The notes under the pieces are model-generated. The model had not been told where the DNA came from, did not search any database, and saw only the letters and a list, made by a program, of their open reading frames with translations. DNA of 64,000 nt from Cymbidium sinense (lineage: Eukaryota; Streptophyta; Magnoliopsida; Asparagales; Orchidaceae). The DNA lies in contig CM038216.1 in the NCBI GenBank assembly GCA_021442155.1, positions 90,569,666 to 90,633,665 on the forward strand. Reading direction: 5' to 3'. Within the stretch, counting starts at the first letter, position 1. Each line of letters starts with the position of its first letter. The translations under genes and the position numbers were made by a program. Below, one piece after another: positions 22,849-34,757 of the stretch.

Positions 22849-25800
22849 TAAAAACCCTAAACCATAAACTAAAACTTAAACCCTAAAACTAAAACCTAAA
22901 CCCTAAACCCTAAAGCCTAAATATCCTAAACCCTAAACCCTAAATCCTAAAACCTAAATCCTACAACTCTAAACCCTAAACCCTAAATTCTAAACCCTAA
23001 AAACTCTAAACTAAAATAAACTAAACCAAACCAAACAACTAAACCTAAACTAAAACCTAAAATAAAAAAAGATAAAAACCATAACCTAAATAAAATAAAC
23101 TAAAATAAAACCCAAAAATAAAACTTGAACCTAAACCTATATAATAAAAATAAAAAAAGTAAACTAAAATAAAATAAATAAAAGAAAACTAAACTAAAAA
23201 ATTAAATAAACCTAAATAAAAAACCTAAAAATAATTAAACCTAAAATAAAAAAAACTAATTAAAAACCTAAACCTAAAAAAATAAACCTAAAAAATAAAA
23301 CTAAAATAAACCTAAAATAAAACTAAATAAATAAAAAACCTAACCTAAAATAAAAAAATGAAAACTAAAATAACATAATAAAATAAACCTAAACCTAAAC
23401 TAAAATAAATTAAACTAAAATAAATAAAACCTAAACCTAAACCTAAAATAAACTAAACCTAAACCCTAAATAAAAAAAAAGAAAATAAACTAAAACCAAA
23501 ACTACAAAAACCTAAAATAAACCTAAATTAAAACCTAAAACCTAAACTAAATAAATAAAATAAAACTAAACATTAAACTAAAATAAAAATAAAATCTAAA
23601 TTTTAAAAATAAAATAAAAATAAACCTAACTAAAAAATAAACAAAACCTAAACCTAAACCTAAAAAATAAACTAAAATAAAACCTACACTTAAAGAAACA
23701 AAATGAATAAACTAAACTAAAAAAAAAAAACCTAAATAAAATTATATAATTAAATAAACTAAATAATAATTAAACTAAAATAAATTATTTAAATTAATTT
23801 AAAAAACCTAAACCCTAAACCTAAATCTAAAGCTAAACCCTAAACCTAAACCCTAAACTAACTATAAAAATAAACCCTAAACCTAAACCTAAAACTAATA
23901 AAACTAATAAACCCTAAACCCTAAACCTAAAACCTAAAACCTAAATAATAAACCTAAACCTAAACCCTAAACCCCACTAAACTAACCCAAAACCTAAAGC
24001 TAACTAAACCCTAAACCTAAACATTAAACCCATAAAACCTAAACCATAAACCCTAACCCAATAACCTAAAGCTAAATAAACCCTAAATCCTAAACCTAAG
24101 CCAAAAAACCAAAAATCCTAAACCTAAACTAAGCAAAATAAAATTAATAAAATAACCTAAACCTAAATAAAATACAAAAAGAAAATAAAATAAAAACATA
24201 AACTAAAACTTAAAGATAAACCTAAAAATAAAATTAAAAAGTAAAAAAAAACTAAAATAAATTAAATAAAAACCTAAACTAAACTAAAAAAGAAGATAAA
24301 CCTAAGAATAAAGAACCTAACTAAAATAAAAAACTAAGCATAAAATAAAATAAACCTAAATAAAATAAAATAAAACTAAATAAAACCTAAACCTAAAAAA
24401 AAGAAACCTAAAAGTAAAACATATAAATAAAAAAATGATAACCTAAACCCTAAACTAAAAAAACCTAAACCTAAATTAAAATAAAATAAACAAAATAAAA
24501 TAATCCCAAATAAACTAAAATAAACTAAACTAAAATAAATAAAACATAAACTTAAACTGAATCAAATGAAATAAATTAAAAATAAACCTAAATTTAAACT
24601 AAAAAAATAAAAACTAAAAATATACCTAAAATAAAAACCTAAAACCAAAACCTAAAAATATAAAATTAAGACTTAAACCTGAACCTAATAATAAAAAAGA
24701 AAACTTAAACCTAAAAATTAAAATTAAAATAAAACTCAACTAAAAAATAAACCTAAACCTAAACCTAAACCTAAAAAATAAACTAAAATAAGAAGCCTAA
24801 ACTAAAATAAATAAACCTAAAATAAATACCTTAAACTAAACAAAAATTAAATATAAACATAAATAAATAAAATAAAATATACAAAATAAGCTTAAACAAA
24901 CATGTTTACATAATTTTTAAAAAAACCTAAACCCTAAGCTAACCATAAACCCTAAACCCTAAAAACCCTGAATGCTAAAGCTTAAGCACTAAACCATAAA
25001 CCCTAAACCCTAAACCCAAAACCCTAAAATCCTAAACCCTAAACCTTAAACCCTAAATCTTAAACCTTGAAAACCTAAAAACCTAAACCTAAACTATGTA
25101 AAACCTAAAAATAAAATATATAAAAAAACTTAAACCTAAATAAAATAAAATATAAACGTAAACTAAAACCTAAACTTAAACCTAAAAATAAAATAAAATA
25201 AACAAATAAAAAGTAAACTAAAATAAAATAAATAAAAACCTAAACTAAACTAAAAATTAAAATAAACTTAAGAATGAAAAACTTAAATAAAATAAAAAAT
25301 AAATGTGAAAGAAAACTAAAATAAGTCTAAAATAAAATAAAATAAAAACCTAAACAAAATAAATAAACCTAAAAATAAAACCTAAAAATAAATAAGAAAT
25401 AAAACTTGAACCACAAATAAAAAAAAAAACTAAACCTAAAATAAATAAAGAATGAACAAAATAAAATAAACCTAAATCTTAACTAAAATAATCTAAACTA
25501 AAATAAATAAAACTTGAACCTAAACCTAAAACAAACTAAACCTAAACCTAAACTAAATAAAATAAAATAAACTAAAAATAAACATAAACCTAAACTAAAT
25601 AATAAAACGTAAAAATAAACCTAAAAAGATAAAATAAAAACCTAAACCTAAACGTAAAAATAAAAAAATAAAACTTAAACCTAAAAAATATAATAAAAAA
25701 AAACTCAACTAAAAAATAAATCCAAATCCTTACCTACCTAAAACTAAAAAAATAAAGTAAAATAAAAAAACCTGAATTAAAATAAATAAAAACCTAAAAT

Positions 25801-28800
25801 AAATAAACCTAAAATAAAACAAAATAAAAACCTAAACCTCAAAAATAAACCTAAAAATAAAACCTAAAAATAAATAAAAAATAAAACTTAAATCCCAAAT
25901 GAAAAAATAAACTAAGCCTAAATAAACTAAATAAACCTAAACCTACCAGTTCACTTAATTTTTAACAGTAATAAAATTAAAAAAAAAACCCTAACCCTAA
26001 ACCCTCAACCCTAAACCCTAAACCCTAAACCCTAAACTCTATACCCTGAAACCCTAAAGTCTAGACCCTAAACCCTAAACCTAAAACCTAAAGCCTAAAA
26101 CCTCAAACCTTAAACACTAAACCCTAAACCCTAAACCCTAAAAACAATAACCCTAAACTCTAAACCCTAAACCCCAAACCCTAAACCCTAAACCCTAAAC
26201 CCTAAAAACCTAAAAACCTAAACAAAACTAAAAAAAACCTAAAATTAAAATAAATAAAACCTAAACTTAAACCTAAAATATACTAAACCTAAACTCTAAA
26301 CTAAATAAAATAAAATTAACTAAAATAAACCTAAACCTAAACTAAAAAATAAATCCTAAAAATAAACCTAAAGAAAAAAACCTAAACTGTAAACCTAAAT
26401 AAATAAAATAAAAATCTAAACCTACACTTAAAAATAAAAAATAAAACTTAAAAAAATAAAATAAAATAAAAATAAAACTAAACTAAAAAAGAAACATAAA
26501 CCTAAACTTAAATATAGAAAATAAACTAAAAAAATACCTAAACTAAATTAAATAACTAAATAAAATAAAAATTAAAAATAAACTTAAATAAAAATAAAAA
26601 ATAAAATAAACTAAACTAAATAAACTTAAACCTAATGTTTGCTTAATATTGAAAAAAAAAACCTAAACACTAAACCCTACATCCTAAACCATAAACCCTA
26701 AACACTAAACCCTAAAACTAACCATAAACCCAAAACCCTAAGCCCTAAATCCTAAACCTTAAAAACCCCTAAACCCAAAATCTTAAACCCTAAATAAAAA
26801 AAATTAAAATAATAAAAAAAAAACTCTAGCCCTAAACCTTAAACACTAAACCCTAAATCATAAACAGTAAAACACTAAATCCAAAACCTTAAACCCTAAA
26901 CTGTAAAACCCTAAACCCTAAATCCTAAACCCTAAAACCTAAACCCTAATCCCAAAAACCTACAACACTTAAACCTTAAATCGTTAAACCCTACACCCTA
27001 AACCCTAAACCCTAAACCCTAAACACTAAACCCTAAACCCTAAACCCTAAAATTTACAACCCTAAAACCTAAACCCTAAACCCCAAACCCTAAATACTAA
27101 ACCCTAAATACTAAACCCAAAACCCAAAAAACCTAAAAACCTAAACCTAAACTATATAAAACCTAAAAATAAAATAAATAAAAAAACCTATACCAAAATA
27201 AAATAAAATAAAAAAATAAAAAAATAAAAACCTAAACATATACATAAACCTAAACAAAAAATAAAGTAAAGTAAAAAATAAAAACTAAACTAAAATAAAA
27301 TAAATAAAAACCTAAACTAAACTAAAAAATATAATAAACCTAAATAAAACCTAAATAAAATAAAGCCCAAATGAAAAATAAAAATAAAATAAACCTAAAA
27401 TAAAATAAAATAAAAACTCAATAAAACCTAAACCTAAAAAATTAACATAAAAAAACCTAAAAATAACAAAAAAATAAAACCAAAACCCTAAATTAAACTA
27501 AAAAACCTAAGCTAAAATAAATAAAATAAAATAAACTTAAACTTGAATTAAAATAAATAAAACCTAAACTTTAACCTAAAATAAACTAAACCTAAACTCT
27601 AAACTAAATAAAATAATATAATCTGAAAATAAACCTAAACATAAACTAAAAAATAAAACCTAAAAATAAACTTTAAATAAAAACCTAAAATGTAAACCTA
27701 AAAAATAAAATAAAAACCTAAACCTAAACATAAAAATAAAAAATAAAACCTAAACTATAAAAATTAAAATAAAAATAAAATTAGATAAATTAAATAAACC
27801 TAATCCTACCAACTTACACAATTTAAAAAAAACCCTAAACTCTAAACTAACACTAAACCCTAAACCCTAAACACTAAACCTTAAAACTAACCCCTAAACC
27901 CTAAACCTTAAACCAACAACCCTAAACCCTAAACTAACCCTAAACACTAAACCATAAACCCTAAAGCCTAAACTTTAAACCCAAAGCCATAAACCTTAAA
28001 CCATAAACCCTAAACCCTAAACCCTAACCCTAAACCCTAAACCCTAAACCCTAAACCCTAAACCATAAACTCTAACCTAACCCTACACCCTAAAAACCCT
28101 AAATCCTAAAGCGTAAACCCTTAGCCCTAAAATAAACCTAAACATTATGCTAGCCCTAAACCCTAAAACCTAAACTTAAAACTCCTAAACTTAAACTAAA
28201 CACTAAACTTAAAGTTTAAACCCTAAACTCTACACCTAAACTATAAACCTAAACTCCTAACTCAAACTATAAATACTATAAAACCTTAAACCTTAAATCA
28301 TAAACCCTAAAGTTTAGCTCTAAACCTAAACCTAAATCTAAACCTTAAACACTAAACTAAACCTTTACTCCTAACCTTAAACTCCTAAACTTAAACCTAA
28401 AACCTAAACCTAAAACACTAAACTCTAAACTTACCCTAAACTCTAAACCCTAATCCATAAAAAACTTAAAACCTAAAGCCTAAAGCTTAAAACCTAGACC
28501 CTAAACCCTAAACTAACCTTAAACCCTAAGCTAACCCTAAACCTAACCTTAAACTTTAAACCTTAAGCAAAACATAAATCCTAAACCCAAAAAACCCAAA
28601 ACACTAAAGCCTAAACCCTAAACCTTAAACCCTAACTTTGAACCTTGAACCCTAAAACCCTAAACACTAAACCCTAAAACCCTAAACCCTATGCCCTAAA
28701 CTATAAACCTTAAAAACCTAAAAACCTAAAAACCTAAACCTAAATTAAATAAAAGCTAAATATAAAATAAATAAAAAACCTAAGCTTATATAAAATAATA

Positions 28801-29833
28801 AAATAAAATAATATAAAAACTTAAACTAAAACATAAAATTAAACCTAAAAATATAATAAACTAAAAAGTAATAATAATCTAAAATAAAATAAATAAAAAC
28901 CTAAACTAAACTAAAAAATAAAAAAAACTTATGAATAAAAAACCAAAATAAAATAAAAACTTAACATAAAATAAGAATAAAATAAACCTAAAATAAAAAC
29001 AAAATAAAAATGTGAACCAAAAAAATAAACCTAAAAATAAATAAAAAATAAAACCTAAACCCTAAACTATAAAAAAAAACCTAAACTTGAAATAAAAATA
29101 AAATAAACAAAATAAACTTAAACCTAAACCTAATATAAAATATGTAAAACCTAAACTTGAACTTAAAAAGAACTAAATCTAAACCTAAACAAAAAATAAA
29201 ACCTAAAATAAACCTAAACCTAAACTAAAAAATAAAACCTAAAATAAATCTAAACCTAAAGTAAAAAATAAAACCTAAAATAAACCTAAAATAAAAACCT
29301 AAAACTTAAACTTAAAAAAATAATATAAAAACCTTAACCTGAACCTAAAAATAAATAATAAAACCTAAACTAAAAAAATAAAACTCAACAGAAGAAATAA
29401 ACCTAAACCAAAAAAATAAACTAAAATAAAAACACTAAACTAAATAAAAATAAAAAATAAACTTATAAAAACTAAAATAAATAAAAAAATAAACAAAATA
29501 AACTTAAGAAACCTAAACCTACAGGTTTACTTTATTTTTTCTAAAAAAAAACTTAAACCATAAATCCTAAATCTTAAACCCTAAACCCTAAACCTACAAC
29601 CCTAAACCCTAAACACTAAAAACCATAAAACCTAATCCTTAACCCTAAACCCTAAACCCTAAACCTTAAAATCATAAACCCTATAACCCTAAACTCTAAA
29701 CCCTAAATCCTAAACCGTAAACTGTAAACCCTAAACCATAAAACATAAACCAAAACATAAAAAAACTAAATATATTAAAAAAAAACCTAAACCCTAAAAC
29801 CTAATAAACCTAAACCAAAACCTAATTCCTAAG
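22849..29833. repeat. Array segment 1: pure satellite, left part
   Basis: CCCTAAA-rich blocks lie at about 22850-23040, 23805-24130, 24920-25090, 25985-26230, 26655-27130, 27830-28730 and 29560-29830. CTAAA/TAAA-rich blocks lie between them. Anchor words are at about 24900, 25945, 26630, 27805 and 29520. The stretch from about 27.1 kb onward is repeated at 37.86 kb onward. No gene, no reading frame of interest and almost no G on the + strand. Confidence 0.9.
24900..24925 (+). repeat. Satellite anchor word, first clear copy
   Basis: 'catgtttacataatttttaa' followed by an A-run and a CCCTAAA block. The anchor (consensus near GTTTACTTAATTTAAA plus an A-run) recurs at about 25945, 26635, 27810, 29525, 30570, 35740, 38475, 39960, 41595, 42620, 47505, 50505, 51565, 52530, 53815, 55930, 57240, 59520, 60635, 61580 and 63355. 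It is nearly always followed directly by a CCCTAAA-rich block and preceded by 'aaataaacctaaacctac' or a close variant. It marks the repeat unit border. Confidence 0.85.
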
Positions 29834-30319
29834 AATGGCCAGAACCTTGACAACAAGAATTTCACCGTCAATCAAGCTCAGTCTAGATCTAGCCATGGAG
29901 GTGAAGGCGGAGGCAGTAGTTATTGCAATGGTGTTGGGTGATCTAGAGGCACTGATGGACATGGAGGTGGTGGTCAGAGCAGTGGTGGTTGTTAAGGAGG
30001 GAGGAGTGATGGAGCTTACAACCACGGTGGAGGTGGAGGGAGAGATCGGGGATATGATGGTGGATCCCTCTACTTGAGAGGCTGAGGTGGTTTTGATGGG
30101 AACTAGAGAAACTGAAGAACACCTAATTTGATCTACTACTTATGGAATTGTGTCTTTACAATAGAGATGGTTCTAGTTATCTAGGGTTTTCATTTTCTCT
30201 ATACGTGCACTTTTTTTAACTATGTTGTCGCTTATGTCTTAGAAAACTTGGTGTGTTACTTGGTTGAAGAAATAGAAATGAAGAAATGTTGAATCTTAAT
30301 TTGTTGTATGATAAAAAAA
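29834..30319 (+). pseudogene. 5'-truncated processed pseudogene of a GRP7-type glycine-rich RNA-binding protein (copy 1)
   Basis: The parent is a plant small glycine-rich RNA-binding protein: an RRM followed by a Gly/Arg/Tyr tail that binds RNA. This copy starts at the end of the RRM (NGQNLDNKNFTVNQAQSRS, family form NGxxLDGRxITVNxAQSR) at 29834. It keeps one reading frame through the Gly-rich tail to the C-terminus (RDRGYDGGS, then GGFDGN, RN, stop at 30113-30115). Stops lie at about 29939, 29993, 30080 and 30104. About 200 bp of 3' UTR and an A-run (30313-30319) follow, and there is no intron. Those are the marks of a truncated retrocopy. The ATG at 29835 opens a shifted frame that is not the gene. 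Confidence 0.9.
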
Positions 30320-30646
30320 GCCCAAAAACCCTAAACCCTAAACAAAAACTTGAACCCTAATCCTAAAACCTAAATCTTAAACACTAAACCCTAAATCCTA
30401 AACCCTAAAAACCCTAAATCTTGAACCATAAACCATAAATCCTAAACCATAAAACCCTAAATCCTAAACCCTAAAACCTAAACCCTAAACCTTAAACCCT
30501 ATAACCTAAACCCTAAACCCTAAATAAATAAACAAATAAATTGAATATACTAAATAAACCAAAACCTATTGGTTTACTTAAATTTTTTAAAAAAAACCTT
30601 AAACCCTAAATCCTAAACCTTAGACACTATACCCTAAACCCTAAAA
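30320..30646. repeat. Array segment between GRP copy 1 and LINE copy 1
   Basis: CCCTAAA-rich repeat with an anchor word at 30561-30596 ('ggtttacttaaatttttt'). Matches 42376-42696 in the second duplicate. Confidence 0.88.
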
Positions 30647-33600
30647 CTTGAGAACTACATTCCTATTTCTATTTTTGACAAGTTTTGTAACATCACTATC
30701 TTTTCTAATAAACCATATCAAATACATTTCAAGCTCTCTTATAATGGTGATTTCATTCTTAAAGAGGTATGAAATTTTATTTGAAATAAATAGAACACCT
30801 CTAATGTTTTCATTAAACTTTGGAACAATATCATTCCCATTTCTTATTTAGTTTTAGCTTGAAGGATTTTGAATAACTTCATCCAGGTTGATTCCTGCTC
30901 TTAAAGGGTTTTACTTACATTCTGAGTGTTATTGTTTCTTTCATATTGAAAATGTTAATCATGTTTTTGTCAATGGCACTATTACTTCCAAAATTTGGAT
31001 ATGGTATGATGATTTATTTAACACTAACTATTTTCATGGCTCTTTAATTATATCAACTTCTTGAAGCTTGTTTCCATAAAATTGTGAAAGGTCATATCAA
31101 AGCTTTAATTACTATTACCCTTATTTGGTTCATTTGGATGGATAGAAATGATGCTAAATATCGTGGCATCCCTATGAACCATAAAAAAGATCCTCCCTAG
31201 AACTAAAGATAAAATTCATGCTTTGTTTAATACAAATTTAATTAGCAATTTTCACTTTAGAGGTTATAAATTTGTGGCTAAAAAATTGGGTATAACTTTG
31301 CATGATGATCCTTCCTACAAGAGTATTAGGATTATACATTGGATTAAGCCTAAAGAAAATTCTATTAAGATCAATACTGATGGTTCGATTTTCCAAAACA
31401 AATATGGCTATGGTGGAATTCTTAGGGATTCTAAATGCACTGTCATTTGTGCTTTTGCCTACCCCCTAAAATCTTGTTCTTTTATTTATGCTAAACTCAT
31501 GGTTGTTAACAAAGCTATTGATATTTGTTTAAGCAAAGGCCTCATTAATTTTTAGATTGAATTTTATGCTCTTCTTTTACTTGATATGCTCAATAATACA
31601 AAAATGGGAAATTCTGACTTATTTTATCTTTTTAATCACACTAAAAAGCTTCTTTCTCAAGTTTGGTACAAAATTTCTCACATTCTTCATGAAGCAAATG
31701 CTTGTGCTAATTTCTTGGCTAATTTAGGAGGGGAATTAAATGAGCTTGATTTATTTGATAACCATAGCTTACCTAAGCATCTGCGTGGTCTGGTTAATCT
31801 GGATAACACTGGATTGCCTTACCATAGATTTTAATTTATTTGAAAGGATTTTTCCCTATATATTTTGTGGGAATTGGTTTCTATCTTCTAAGCATGGTGG
31901 TTTTCTTTTTTTCTTTGTGTCTCCTATTGGGTTGTATGGATTATGATTTTACCAATCTTTAATATTTTGGATGGGCATTTTGAATTGGATTTGTGGATGC
32001 TATAGTTGGTTCTGCTGGTTGCTACTATTTGTTTCTTTCATCTGCCTGGCTATTTTGGGTCATTGTTTTTTCAAAGGTTCTGTTGGCCTCTTCTAGCTTA
32101 GCTTAGTTTTAGGTTTTTTGGTGGTTACTATTCTCCTTTCCTGGTTTGGCTTGGAGGTTTCTGCTAGTTGGTTCCATCTGCCTTGTGAATTGGAGTTAGT
32201 TATTTTATGGTTGTTGTCTCCCTATTTTCTCCTTCGTAGTGACTATCTGCTCTTTGGGATTTGAAAGTGGTTTTGTTTTCCTCTGGCCTTCCTCCTTTCC
32301 TTAAAAGTTTGCTACTTATGGTTGGATGGTCTTCCTTGGAATTTTCTAGTTTCGCTGGGTGACTACCATTTTTCTCTCTTGGTTATTTTGGAGATCTCCA
32401 GGTGAGTTGTGGCTTTGTATGCTGTTGTTCTTTTTCCTCTTGTTGGGCTTTATATTGGCTCTGTCTACTTGTTGATTTTGTTGGCTGGGTTGGTTGGCTG
32501 GGTGGATTTGTTGGCTATGTTTGATGGTTGGTTTAGGTGCTTTTGGTTGGGTTTCTGGTCTGCTCCTGGGTTGGTTATCCTCTTTTGGGTGCAGCTATTT
32601 TTCCTTTATTTTTGCTTCCTGATTTGGTTGTTGGTTTTCAGCTGCTCTGACTTCTTCTGCTAGTTATTTTATTGGAAGCTAGCCGAGGTGGTTTTATTGG
32701 CTATTTTGTTGTTGGAGGATATGAGCGCTTGTGGCTTTTTTGGTCCTATTTTAGGACTTATTGTGGGGGCTGGTTGCTTGAGGGGTTTTTTATGGCTGTT
32801 GCCTTGCATTGGATTCTAGTGTCATGGATTGGTGTTTTGGGCTTTATGTTGACTATTGGTATTGACTCCCTTTGGTTTAGTTGGCTCTCCTTTTTTCCTA
32901 ATTTTTTATTAGTTGGTGATGGTGGATTTGCTTTCCTTTTTGGCTACATTGGTGGTGGTTTTGATGTGGATTTCTGGATTCCCTCTTGGTCTCTCTATGC
33001 TTTCCTCTCTCTGGTGCTGCTTATCTTCTACTATTTTGTTATTTGGGTGGAAGTTTTTCCTTTGGATTTGGATTGCTATTTTTATAGAAATAGTTGTGGA
33101 TTATTCTCACCAAAGGACCATGTAACTTTGGGATCTTTTATGTGTTTGGTCTATTGTTTGGTTTGGTTGGTCAGGCTTACTAATTGAATTTTTTCTATTT
33201 TTGGTGTAGGAACTGGATCACTATGGACTATTTTACCTTGGATGGTTGCTTATATCAGGTATCTTGGCTATGATGGCCTTAATGTTTCCCCATATCTTCT
33301 CTCTGGTTGGTAGCATGCATATGATTGTAGCCCTTCTCATGAAGTTTGGATGTTCATATGTATTGTTGCCCCTTGAGATGATCTTAACTGAGCTTGAGCC
33401 TCCTCTTTCTTAGCGCTTTCTAAATTGTTTACTTTATAATTTTTCCATGAGCTATAACCATTGCGTTTGTAGTGTTTTGCTGATTTCTTTTGTAGGTTGG
33501 AACTTCATAAATGGAATGATCTTTAGTCATCCAACTCAAGTGTTGTTGAGGTGGATCTTGCTTATCTTGCCTTCTCAAAGGGATCGTGAGCTATTGCTGA

Positions 33601-33838
33601 CTAGTACTTTTACTATTTTCTTAAGTTATATTAGTCCTTTCTGTGTCATTTCCAATTGCTTTTATGTTCTTGCTTTTACTCTTTTATTTTCTTTTTTCCA
33701 TTGTACTTTGATGGGGCTTTAGCTCTTTAGGTTTGTGGTAGCTCTGTGAGCAGTAGAATTTTGAGCTTCACCCCTTTTAAGGATATTATATCCTTTATTT
33801 TTAAGGTAATAAAATTCTAACGTTTTGTAAAATAAACC
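30647..33838 (+). mobile_element. 5'-truncated L1-type LINE 3' fragment (zf-RVT, RNase H, long 3' end), copy 1
   Basis: Plant L1-type elements end their ORF2 with a zinc-binding zf-RVT domain and an RNase H (RVT_3). Here zf-RVT remains at about 30800-31020 (ECYCFFHIENVNHVFVNG, then KIWIWYDD). It is followed by WFIWMDRNDA at about 31120, then the RNase H: IKINTDGSIFQNKYGYGGILRDSKC (31370-31440), a stop at 31553-31555 (TAG before IEFYALLLLDML), then ISHILHEANACANFLANLGGELNE to 31830. A T/G-rich non-coding 3' region of about 2 kb follows, ending in 'ggtaataaaattctaac' near 33820. The RT and endonuclease are missing. It is a typical 5'-truncated insertion, in the array sense strand. Confidence 0.88.
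31223..31834 (+). pseudogene. LINE RNase H (RVT_3) remnant, two open stretches
   Basis: The first stretch (31223-31555, 110 codons) carries the INTDGS motif with the first catalytic Asp, the GGILRDS turn and the AKLMVVNKAIDICL helix, where the family has an AEL with catalytic Glu (here AKL). It stops at TAG. The second stretch (31586-31834, 82 codons) continues in the same domain to HEANACANFLANLG. In the family this motif is HxxNxxADxLA, and the Asp is Asn here. Two of the catalytic acidic residues are thus replaced, so the domain would be inactive even without the stop. Confidence 0.85.
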
Positions 33839-33849
33839 AAAACCCTAAG

Positions 33850-34310
33850 AATGAGCAGAACCTTGATGGCAAGAACATCACCGTCAACCAAGCTTAGTTT
33901 AGATCATATAGAGGAAGGGGAGGCAGAATCATGGGTGGTGGGGATCTGGATGCAGATAGAGATTGTGGCGCAGGGTGGTTCTGAGGTGGGAGGAGCGACA
34001 GAGGTTACAGCCGTGGTGGTGGCAGAGGGAGAGATCAGGGATGTGATGGTGGATCCCGTAACTCGAGAGGCCGGGGTGGTTCTGATGGGAGCTGGATAAA
34101 CTGAAGAATGGTTGATCCGATCTGCTTCTTATGGAACTGTGTCTTCATAATAGAGAGGGTCCTAATTATATAAGGATTTTGATTTGCTCTACGCATGCTC
34201 ATTTTTTATCTATGTCTTCACTTGTGTCTTAGAAAACTTGGTGTGTTACTTAGTTGATGAAATTGAAAAGAAGAAATGTTGAATATGAATTTGTTCTCTA
34301 TTAAAAAAAA
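33850..34310 (+). pseudogene. GRP7-type processed pseudogene, copy 2
   Basis: Starts at the same codon as the other copies: NEQNLDGKNITVNQA, then TAG where the family has Gln. The frame is kept to the end (GGRSDRGYSRGGGRGRDQG, then SRGRGGSDGSWIN, stop TGA 34102-34104), with one other stop near 33979. The C-terminus SDGSW is the closest to the functional family form (SDGxWRx) of all copies. The UTR tail runs to an A-run at 34303-34310. A LINE 3' end lies a few bases upstream, so the usual array flank is missing on the left. Confidence 0.9.
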
Positions 34311-34427
34311 CCAAAAACCCTAAACCCTAAACTAAAACCTGAACCCTAAACCTAAACCCTGAACCTTAAATCCTAAACCCTAAATCCTAAAACCTAACCC
34401 CTAAACCCTAAACCATAATCCACAACT
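34311..34427. repeat. Array segment after GRP copy 2
   Basis: CCCTAAA-rich repeat directly after the A-run of the retrocopy. Equivalent to 46501-46615 in the second duplicate. Confidence 0.85.
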
Positions 34428-34757
34428 CTTTAATATCATTCTCGATATGCCTATCATTTTGTCTCAGATACCTTAATCTTTAACTTTTTTCTGCTTACAT
34501 TCTTCCGTGTGCTTCTCTTGTCCTCTTTTTGTGAGTGTCATGCATTCTCCCATCCCGAGCATTGGCCCTAATCTTCCATTGGCTTATTATGTTAATCAAT
34601 TTGTATCTTTTGATTTCTTTATTATTTTCTTTTGCTTTTGTACTTTTAGATGGGATTTACCCCTAGGTTGATTGAAGCTCTTTGAGCAATATGAGTTTAT
34701 CCCCTTTAAGGACCTTGTAACTCTCTTTAAAATTCCCTACATGGGGTTCCCCAAAAA
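34428..34757 (+). mobile_element. Short LINE 3' end, present only in duplicate 1
   Basis: About 330 bp of non-telomeric sequence ending in 'cccctttaaggaccttgtaa', an A/T-rich tail and a C/A-run. The last 120 bp resemble the end of the long LINE fragment at 33700-33835 ('ttttaaggatattatatcc'). At the equivalent place in duplicate 2 (about 46618) satellite runs on without interruption ('aaaccataatcc' in both). No target-site duplication can be recognised in the repeat background. It either inserted after the duplication or was lost from copy 2. Confidence 0.75.

Noticed and set aside
29835..30077. Open frames beginning MARTLTT/MGKTLMV-like at 29835, 37167 and 41894, and the opposite-strand Ser/Thr-rich frames
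   Set aside because: They are shifted by one base from the real GRP frame (29834, 37166, 41893), and the minus-strand ones are their complements. The in-register frame gives the RRM end and Gly-rich tail.
32409..33187. Hydrophobic Trp/Phe/Leu-rich open frames that look like membrane proteins (also 43930-44790, 45091-45502)
   Set aside because: They result from T/G-rich composition of the LINE 3' region. They overlap in several frames, are not conserved as frames between the two LINE copies, and resemble no family.
34428..34757. Target-site duplication around the short LINE end
   Set aside because: Flanks are both C(n)TAAA words, so any match is expected by chance.
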